From Streptomyces sp. ERV7 (GTDB lineage: Bacteria; Actinomycetota; Actinomycetes; Streptomycetales; Streptomycetaceae): a DNA stretch of 64,000 nt. Positions 56,780 through 64,000 of this stretch are shown here, piece by piece (position 1 is the stretch's first letter; each line of letters opens with the position of its first letter). A program made the translations under genes and the position numbers. The DNA lies in the NCBI RefSeq assembly GCF_001653515.1, contig NZ_LYOY01000040.1, positions 1,240,001 through 1,304,000 of the forward strand, in the 5' to 3' direction. Under the pieces are notes generated by a model, which saw only the letters and a list, made by a program, of their open reading frames with translations, was not told the origin of the DNA and did not search any database.

Positions 56780-58009
56780 ATGAGCTTCAGCACGCCTGAC
56801 CCCTTGCGCCCCCTGATCCTCGACGACGTCCGGGGTGCGCAGAAGATGCTCTCGGGGGTCGCCAGGATGACCGCGATGGAGGGGTCCCGGCATCTGACGC
56901 AGCTGGTCGGCGCCCCGGTCCACCTCAAGTGCGAGAACCTCCAGCGCACCGGCTCATTCAAGCTCAGAGGCGCCTACGTACGGATCGCCGGGCTGCGGCC
57001 CGAGGAGCGCGCGGCCGGAGTGGTGGCGGCCAGCGCGGGCAACCACGCGCAGGGAGTGGCCCTCGCCTCCTCGCTCCTGGGCGTGCGCTCCACGGTGTTC
57101 ATGCCGGTCGGCGCGCCTCTGCCGAAGGTCGCCGCGACCCGGGAGTACGGGGCGGAGGTCGTTCTGCACGGCACGGTCGTCGACGAGACGCTGGAGGCGG
57201 CCGAGGCGTACGCGCGCGAGACGGGCGCGGTCTTCATCCACCCCTTCGACCACCCGGACATCATCGCGGGCCAGGGCACGGTCGGCCTGGAGATCCTGGA
57301 GCAGTGCCCGGAGGTGCGCACCATCGTCGTCGGGATCGGCGGCGGCGGTCTGGCGGCGGGCATCGCGGTCGCGGTGAAGGCGGTCCGCCCCGATGTGAAG
57401 GTGATCGGTGTGCAGGCGGCGGCCTCGGCCGCGTACCCGCCCTCGCTGGCCGCCGGGCACCCGGTGGCGATCGACCCGGCGCCGACGATGGCCGACGGGA
57501 TCAAGGTGGGGCGGCCCGGGGACGTGCCGTTCGGGCTGATCCAGGAGCTGGTGGACGAGATCCGCACGGTCTCCGAGGACGAGCTGTCCAGTGCGCTGCT
57601 GCTCTGCCTGGAGCGGGCCAAGCTGGTCGTGGAGCCCGCCGGGGCGAGCCCGGTGGCGGCGCTGCTGAGCGATCCGGGGGCGTTCAGGGGGCCGGTGGTG
57701 GCGGTGCTGTCGGGCGGCAACGTGGACCCGGTGCTGCTCCAGCGGATCCTGCGGCACGGGATGGCGGCGGCCGGGCGCTATCTGAGCCTGCGGCTGCGTC
57801 TGCCGGACCGGCCCGGTGCCCTCGCGGCGCTTCTCAGGTCATTGTCAGTGGTCGACGCTAACGTCCTCGATGTGAGCCACGTACGGACCGACCCGCGGCT
57901 CGGACTCACCGAAGTGGAGGTGGAGTTGCACCTGGAGACGAAGGGGCCGGAGCACTGCCTGGAGGTCGGGGCCGCGCTGCGGGAAGAGGGGTACCAGGTC
58001 ATCTCCTGA
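56780..58009 (+). CDS. ilvA: Threonine ammonia-lyase
   Basis: This 409-residue PLP enzyme converts threonine to 2-oxobutyrate for isoleucine synthesis (or in its catabolic form, for propionate). The PLP lysine is in GSFKLRGAY, SAGNHAQGVA binds substrate, GGGGLAAG binds phosphate, and an ACT domain (LRLPDRPGALAALLRSLSVV) ends the protein, giving the single-ACT layout typical of the catabolic/actinobacterial form. Start at ATG 56780. Confidence 0.92.
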   Translation: MSFSTPDPLRPLILDDVRGAQKMLSGVARMTAMEGSRHLTQLVGAPVHLKCENLQRTGSFKLRGAYVRIAGLRPEERAAGVVAASAGNHAQGVALASSLLGVRSTVFMPVGAPLPKVAATREYGAEVVLHGTVVDETLEAAEAYARETGAVFIHPFDHPDIIAGQGTVGLEILEQCPEVRTIVVGIGGGGLAAGIAVAVKAVRPDVKVIGVQAAASAAYPPSLAAGHPVAIDPAPTMADGIKVGRPGDVPFGLIQELVDEIRTVSEDELSSALLLCLERAKLVVEPAGASPVAALLSDPGAFRGPVVAVLSGGNVDPVLLQRILRHGMAAAGRYLSLRLRLPDRPGALAALLRSLSVVDANVLDVSHVRTDPRLGLTEVEVELHLETKGPEHCLEVGAALREEGYQVIS

Positions 58010-58191
58010 CCCGGTGCCCGCCGGGGGCCGCTGCCGCCCCCGGCGCCCGCACGGAAGACGTCGCACCCCTTGAGTAAACGCGATACATCGCGTTAGTGTG
58101 TGTCCTGCGCCACAGCTCCACCGGGCATCACCTGCCCGGCAAACCTAGGATTTGTGTACGAAAACGACACCCGACTCTGGGGGTACCCAAC

Positions 58192-59162
<971 letters not shown>

Positions 59163-59166
<4 letters not shown>

Positions 59167-60014
59167 CCGCCGTCGTCGAAACCCCGAAGATCGCAGCGCC
59201 GCAGCCGCGCGGCGGCGTCGTCCAGTCGGTCAACGACTCCCTGGTCGTGGCCAAGCGCAATCTGATCCGGATGATGCGCATCCCCGAGATGATCATCTTC
59301 GGCCTGATCCAGCCGATCATGTTCGTGGTGCTGTTCAGCTATGTCTTCGGCGGCTCGGTCAGCATCGGCGGCTCACTGGACCCCAAGGGGTACCGCGAGT
59401 TCCTGATGGCGGGCATCTTCGCCCAGACCGTCACCTTCGCCACGGCCGGCGCCGGCGCGGGCATCGCGGACGACATGCACAAGGGGCTCATCGACCGCTT
59501 CCGGTCGCTGCCCATGGCCCGCGGCGCGGTCCTCACCGGCCGCACGCTGGCCGACCTGGTGCAGACCGCGCTGACCGTGGTGGTGCTCGCCGTCGTCGGC
59601 CTGCTGGTCGGCTGGCGCGTCCACCACGGCATCCCCAAGGCGCTCGGCGCGTTCGCGCTGCTGCTCCTGCTGGGGTACGCGTTCTCCTGGATCGGCGCCC
59701 TGATCGGCCTCACGGTCCGTACGCCGGAGGCGGCCACCTCGGGCGGGCTGATCTGGCTCTTCCCGGTGACGTTCGTGTCCAACGCGTTCGTGGCCACCTC
59801 GGGGATGACGCCGTGGCTGCGGCACGTCGCCGAGTGGAACCCGTTCAGCGCCACCGTCCAGGCCTGCCGGGACCTCTTCGGCAACCCGGGCGTGGTGCCG
59901 TCCGACGCCTGGCCGATGCAGCACCCGGTGATCGCCTCGCTGCTCTGGTCGCTGCTGATCATCGTGCTGTTCCGGACCCTGGCGGTGCGCAAGTACCGCT
60001 CGGCGACGGCCTGA
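59163..60014 (+). CDS. ABC-2 type transporter permease, DrrB type
   Basis: This 283-residue protein starts at GTG 59163 inside GTGA of the ATPase stop. Six membrane helices are visible, starting with MIIFGLIQPIMFVVLFSYVF and ending with VIASLLWSLLIIVLFRTLAV. The conserved GIADDMHKGLIDRFRSLPMA loop contacts the ATPase. It forms the exporter with the upstream protein. Confidence 0.92.
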
Positions 60015-60020
60015 GACGGC

Positions 60021-60062
60021 GAAGCCCCCGACGGCCCTGGAAGGGCGGCCGTCGGGGGCTTC
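60021..60062. terminator. Terminator between the permease gene and greA
   Basis: GAAGCCCCCGACGGCC pairs with GGCCGTCGGGGGCTTC around a 10-base loop. It lies 6 bases after the permease stop and 19 bases from the greA stop, so it serves both convergent genes. Confidence 0.9.
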
Positions 60063-60081
60063 CGCTGCGTACGGAGCGGGC

Positions 60082-60579
60082 TCAGCCCGTGTACGGCGTG
60101 GCCGCGATGATCTTCACCGAGGACTTCCTGCCGTTCGGCAGTTCGTACTCGGCGTCCTCGCCGACCTTCTTGCCGTTCACGCCGGAGCCGAGCGGGGACT
60201 GCGGCGAGTACGTCTCGATCTGCGTCGACGCGTACTCGCGCGAGGCGAGCAGGAACTCCAGGGTGTCGTCCTCGTCGCCGTCGAAGGCGATCGTGACGAG
60301 CATGCCGGGGGCCACCACGCCGTCCGCGGCGGGTGCCTCGCCGACCTTGGCGTGCTCGAGGAGCTGGGTCAGCTGGCGCACCCGGAGCTCCATCTTGCCC
60401 TGCTCCTCCTTGGCCGCGTGGTACCCGCCGTTCTCCCGGAGGTCACCCTCCTCACGGGCCGCCGCGATCTTTACGGCGATCTCCGTGCGCGCGGGACCAG
60501 ACAGATACTCCAGCTCGGCCTTGAGCTGGTTGTACGCCTCCTGGGTCAGCCAGGTGACGTTGTCGCTGGTCTGGGTCAC
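60082..60579 (-). CDS. greA: Transcription elongation factor GreA
   Basis: This 165-residue protein rescues backtracked RNA polymerase by stimulating transcript cleavage. The coiled-coil domain (LTQEAYNQLKAELEYLSGPA ... AAREEGDLRENGGYHAAKEEQ) with the acidic DL-x-EN tip is followed by the FKBP-like domain (SPLGSGVNGKKVGEDAEYEL). Start at GTG 60579 (VTQTSDNVTWL), since the longer frame adds an unrelated stretch. Confidence 0.94.
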   Translation of the reverse strand: MTQTSDNVTWLTQEAYNQLKAELEYLSGPARTEIAVKIAAAREEGDLRENGGYHAAKEEQGKMELRVRQLTQLLEHAKVGEAPAADGVVAPGMLVTIAFDGDEDDTLEFLLASREYASTQIETYSPQSPLGSGVNGKKVGEDAEYELPNGRKSSVKIIAATPYTG

Positions 60580-60793
60580 AGGTGCTCCTCGTCGGTACTG
60601 GGAATACAAGCGCATCGCCCTACCCAGAAGGATGTGCCTTCTCGGGCGGGCGAAACCACGAGCCTAACAATTCAGGGCGGGAAGGGGGAGGACGAAAACC
60701 GTAGCGAAATCGTCGGCGCAGGTCAGCGCGGACGAGTCGAGGAAGTCGACCGGCGGGGCTGAGGCGCCCCGCACGGGCCGGGGCGGGCCCGGG

Positions 60794-61195
60794 TCAGACC
60801 GACTTGCAGCCGACGAGGTCGACGGCGGTCGCCCGCGAGGTGGTCTGCACGGTGACCACCTCGTCGATACGGCTCTTCCCCTGCTCGAAGCGCACGTCCT
60901 TGCGGCCCACCTCGTCGCCGCCGGTCTCCAGCGCGCGCAGGGTGCAGACACCGGTCTCGCCGCTGTCCTTGCGCACTTCCAGGTGGACCTCGACGGCCTT
61001 GGCGGAGACGACCTTGAACTTGATCACCTCGGCCGACACGGACTGGCCGCTCACGTAGTCGTAGCCGATCCAGCCGACCACACCGAGCAGCGCGACGCCC
61101 AGGACCGAGCCGATGATCTTGAGCTTGCGGTCGGCCCGCTGGTCCGCGGTGCGCCCGTAGCGCCCCTCGGGAAGCGGTTGGCTTGCCGCGGCCAT
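60794..61195 (-). CDS. DUF4307 membrane protein
   Basis: This 133-residue protein has a basic N-terminus (RYGRTADQRADRKLK), one helix (IIGSVLGVALLGVVGWIGYD) and an external beta-rich domain of 80 residues with two cysteines (TGVCTLRALE and VDLVGCKSV) that may form a disulfide. DUF4307 is conserved next to mca in actinobacteria; its role is unknown. It is divergent from mca. Confidence 0.88.
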   Translation of the reverse strand: MAAASQPLPEGRYGRTADQRADRKLKIIGSVLGVALLGVVGWIGYDYVSGQSVSAEVIKFKVVSAKAVEVHLEVRKDSGETGVCTLRALETGGDEVGRKDVRFEQGKSRIDEVVTVQTTSRATAVDLVGCKSV

Positions 61196-61321
61196 GGTCG
61201 TCCTCCTGCTGCTGGGGGTGCCGGAATTTTCCGCCCCCCGATTCGGTCACTATAGAAGCCGCCCATCGCGCCGGATCACAGAGGGCGACACCCAGGGCGC
61301 CGAATCACTGAGGATCTTGTC

Positions 61322-62203
61322 TTGACTGAGCAGCTGCGACTGATGGCCGTGCACGCCCACCCCGACGACGAGTCGAGCAAGGGCGCGGCCACCATGGCGA
61401 AGTACGTGTCCGAGGGGGTGGACGTGCTGGTGGTGACCTGCACGGGAGGCGAGCGCGGCTCCATCCTCAACCCGAAGCTCCAGGGCGACAAGTACATCGA
61501 GGAGCACATCCACGAGGTGCGCAAGAAGGAGATGGACGAGGCCCGCGAGATCCTCGGGGTCAAGCAGGAGTGGCTGGGCTTCGTCGACTCCGGTCTGCCG
61601 GAGGGCGACCCGCTGCCGCCGCTGCCGGAGGGCTGCTTCGCCCTGGAGGACGTGGACAAGGCCGCGGGCGAGCTGGTCCGCAAGATCCGCGCCTTCCGTC
61701 CGCAGGTGATCACCACGTACGACGAGAACGGTGGCTACCCGCACCCCGACCACATCATGACCCACAAGATCTCCATGGTGGCGTTCGACGGCGCGGGCGA
61801 CACGGAGAAGTTCCCGGAGTCCGAGTACGGCCCGGCCTACCAGCCGCGGAAGCTCTACTACAACCAGGGCTTCAACAAGCCGCGCACGCTGGCGCTGCAC
61901 CACGCGATGCTGGACCGCGGCATGGAGTCGCCGTACGGCGAGTGGCTGGAGCGCTGGAAGGAGTTCGAGCGGGTCGAGCGCACGCTGACCACGCACGTTC
62001 CCTGCGCGGACTTCTTCCAGATCCGTGACAAGGCGCTGATCGCGCACGCCACGCAGATCGACCCCGACGGCGGCTGGTTCCGGGTCCCGATGGAGATCCA
62101 GCGGGAGGTCTGGCCGACGGAGGAGTACGAGCTGGCGAAGTCGCTCGTGGACACTTCCCTCCCCGAGGACGACCTCTTCGCGGGCGTACGCGAGAATGCC
62201 TGA
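61322..62203 (+). CDS. mca: Mycothiol S-conjugate amidase
   Basis: This 293-residue zinc amidase cleaves mycothiol conjugates of electrophiles to a mercapturic acid and glucosaminyl-inositol. The zinc motif HAHPDDE is at residues 11-17 and the second part is GGYPHPDHIMTH. The start is TTG 61322 (TTG ACT GAG), as the sequence right upstream lacks ATG or GTG in frame. It overlaps the next gene by 8 bases. Its presence marks an actinobacterial host. Confidence 0.93.
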   Translation: MTEQLRLMAVHAHPDDESSKGAATMAKYVSEGVDVLVVTCTGGERGSILNPKLQGDKYIEEHIHEVRKKEMDEAREILGVKQEWLGFVDSGLPEGDPLPPLPEGCFALEDVDKAAGELVRKIRAFRPQVITTYDENGGYPHPDHIMTHKISMVAFDGAGDTEKFPESEYGPAYQPRKLYYNQGFNKPRTLALHHAMLDRGMESPYGEWLERWKEFERVERTLTTHVPCADFFQIRDKALIAHATQIDPDGGWFRVPMEIQREVWPTEEYELAKSLVDTSLPEDDLFAGVRENA

Positions 62204-62444
62204 TATGAGCGCAAGCCTGGCACTGACGCACTTGGTCCCGCTGGCCAAGGACATCGACAACGACAAGGTGACGCCCGGCGTCCTCGGCTTCATCGTCTTC
62301 GCGGCGCTGGCCGCGGGCGTGTGGCTGCTGATGAAGTCGATGAACCGGCACATGGGCAAGGTCGACTTCGAGGAGACCCCGGAGCCGGGCGAGGCCCCGG
62401 CGGCCCCGTCCGCCGCCGGCAAGGGCAGCCCGAAGAAGGCGTAG
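62196..62444 (+). CDS. Small membrane protein coupled to mca
   Basis: This 82-residue protein has one membrane helix (GVLGFIVFAALAAGVWLLMK), a basic MKSMNRHMGKVDFEE stretch and a disordered Pro/Ala/Lys tail. ATG 62196 overlaps the mca stop by 8 bases; ATG 62205 just after the stop is an alternative. It is conserved after mca in streptomycetes as I recall. Confidence 0.82.
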   Translation: MPDMSASLALTHLVPLAKDIDNDKVTPGVLGFIVFAALAAGVWLLMKSMNRHMGKVDFEETPEPGEAPAAPSAAGKGSPKKA

Positions 62445-62447
62445 GGC

Positions 62448-64000
62448 CCGCCCGGCCCGCCCCGCCCCCACCGGCACCCCCATGACCTCTCGGGAGTGCC
62501 GGGTCGGGACCATGCCCAGGTGCCAGGCCTGCCAGCCGGCCTCCAGCTCGACGCCGCGCTCCAGCATCAGCGCGTACGCCTCCGCGCAGTCCTCCAGCTT
62601 GCTGTCGCGGGTGGCGTGGTGGGCGCGGGCCAGCTGGGACAGCTCCTCCTGGGCCACCGCGACCCCGATCTCGGAGCCGCCCGCCGAGGCGTACGGCAGC
62701 AGGGTGCAGCGCAGGAAGCGGGCCCAGTCGCCGCCCCTGCGGTCCCCGTACGAGTCGAACAGCTCGACCGCCTCGTCGCACAGCCGCAGCGCCTGGGGCG
62801 CGCGGTTGTTGCCCGCGTCGATCAGGGCCAGCTCCAGACAGGTCCAGGCCTCGCCGTGGGCGACCCCGATGCGGTGGAAGTCGGCGCGGGCGTCGACCAG
62901 GAGCTGGCGGGCGAAGCCGGAGTTGCGCAGGTTGCCGGTCTGCGCGGCGCGCTGGTCCCGGGTCACCCGGCCGGAGTGGTGGCGGGCGCAGGCGAGGCCG
63001 TACACATCGCGCATCCGCGAGAACATCGTGCGGGCCCGCTCCAGCTCGCGGACCGCCTGGTCGCGGTCGCCGCGCTCCTCCAGGGCCTGGCCCAGGTAGT
63101 AGAGCGTCCACGCCTCGCCGCGCGCGTCCTCCTGCTCCCGGTGGCGGGACAGGGCCTGGCGCAGCCCGTCGACGGCCGGGGACGGGTCGCCGTCCACCAG
63201 ACGGGCCCGGGCCAGCTGGGTCAGCGCCCAGGCCTCACCGCGGCCGTCGCGGGTGCGGCCGTAGAGGTCGAGCGCGGTGCGCAGCGCCTCCTCGGCGCGC
63301 ACCACGTCGCCCATCCGCAGACACACCTGGCCGAGCTGGAAGTGGGTCCAGGCCTCGCCGTGCAGCGACTCGCCCTCGCGGTGCAGGGACAGTGCCGTGT
63401 CCAGCAGGGTCAGCGCGTCGGCCAGGTTCGCCCGGTCGCGCTCGACCGCCGCCAGCGCGTGCAGCGACCAGGCCCGGTCCTCGTCCTGCTCGGGGGCGGC
63501 CTGGAGGTCGATGGCCTCGCGCAGCTTCGCCGCCGCCTCGGTGAGGTTGCCCTGGTGGTGCAGGGTGATGCCGAGCGAGGCGAGCGCGAGCGCCGCGCCG
63601 GCGTCGTTCTGCGCCTCCCGGTAGAGGCCGACCACCGAGGTCAGCGTGGTCCGGGCGGTGTCGAGCTCGCCCAGCTGACGGGCCGCGATGCCGGTGCGCC
63701 ACCGTACGGAACGCTCAAGGAGCCCCTGGTCGACGGCCTGGGAGAGCTCGCTGATCTCGCCCAGGCGGTAGAGGTCGCCGCGCAGCAGGCAGTAGTCGCA
63801 GAGCGCGCCGAGCAGATTGAGCACCGCTTGCTGGTCGATGCCCTCGGTGTCGCGCAGCGCGGCCGTGATGAAGCTCGACTCGTCGTCGAGCCAGCGCAGG
63901 GCCGCGTCCAGCGAGGTGAAGCCGTGGCTGCCGAACTGGCCCGCGCGGGTGGAGAGTTTGCCGTCGACCATACGGATCACCGCGTCGGCGAGCTCCGCGT
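62448..64000 (-). CDS. TPR-repeat protein, partial (5' end outside the window, 3' end uncertain)
   Basis: Over 500 residues are visible. Repeats of about 40 residues follow each other: LGITLHHQGNLTEAAAKLRE, LAAVERDRANLADALTLLDT, FQLGQVCLRMGDVVRAEEAL, LYYLGQALEERGDRDQAVRE, each with GEAWT-type helices. The first visible residues are from before AVIRMVDGKLSTRAGQFG. The C-terminal WHLGMVPTRHSREVMGVPVG is followed by no stop until 61872, so on paper the frame runs through the antisense of the small membrane gene and mca. The real end is probably near 62450. NB-ARC-type or SARP-type regulators share such TPR tails. Confidence 0.72.

Overview
The window is a 64 kb piece of a Streptomyces chromosome. 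The evidence is very high GC, GTG and TTG starts, pervasive antisense open frames, mycothiol chemistry (mca), a class E sortase-type LAxTG substrate, and a gene order that I recall as conserved in streptomycetes (add ... deoC ... pmm, pnp, lpdA, deoR, maf, pccB, birA, cya, hutH ... msrA, metB, ilvA, greA, mca). I could not run any search; family names are from motif recognition.

Positions 1-18400 hold a nucleoside-salvage neighbourhood. It has adenosine deaminase (add), purine nucleoside phosphorylase followed by a phosphopentomutase-like phosphohexomutase, and deoC followed by two overlapping aldehyde dehydrogenase genes. Together these give a path adenosine -> inosine -> (deoxy)ribose-1-P -> (deoxy)ribose-5-P -> glyceraldehyde-3-P + acetaldehyde -> acetate. 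The three transcription units each carry the same perfect palindrome, CTACGCGCGTAG, 16-27 bases before the start codon, so they look like one regulon. The second aldehyde dehydrogenase gene encodes a domain without catalytic residues, giving a split ALDH16-like pair. Secreted and membrane proteins, a uridine-kinase-like protein and a quinone-reductase-type LpdA fill the rest.

Positions 18400-29400 hold acyl-CoA metabolism and signalling. The expected biotin-carboxylase gene (accA2) is reduced to its RBS and about 13 codons, fused to a headless membrane-protein gene with a TetR gene behind it. maf, a 42-residue membrane protein, accE, pccB, birA, an adenylate cyclase, an enoyl-CoA hydratase, a GGDEF gene whose domain is cut off by a dispersed repeat, and hutH follow.

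Positions 29400-40400 hold an LAxTG surface protein, an L,D-transpeptidase lipoprotein, an FtsX/LolD-type ABC pair, regulators, an alcohol dehydrogenase, a cluster of dispersed repeats that truncates another membrane-protein gene, an AAA ATPase and an XRE/DUF6879 regulatory set.

Positions 40642-53242 are an actinomycete integrative and conjugative element inserted in msrA. It has a serine integrase (two TTA codons), a two-gene low-GC cargo, a RepSA-type initiator with an apparent frameshift at its start, SpdB-like and zinc-ribbon small proteins, a TraSA/FtsK translocase, an SCO3933-type protein, a KorSA-like GntR regulator, a 150-base hairpin, and an ATPase/XRE pair around a 17-base palindrome. 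The element displaces the native msrA 3' end (left at 40558-40653) and supplies its own, so msrA stays full length.

Positions 53147-64000 return to the core chromosome: msrA and metB (divergent), an ECF-like sigma factor with a small membrane partner next to a 26-base tandem repeat, a MarR regulator, ilvA, a DrrAB-type ABC exporter, greA, a DUF4307 protein, mca with a small membrane protein, and a TPR protein that runs out of the window.
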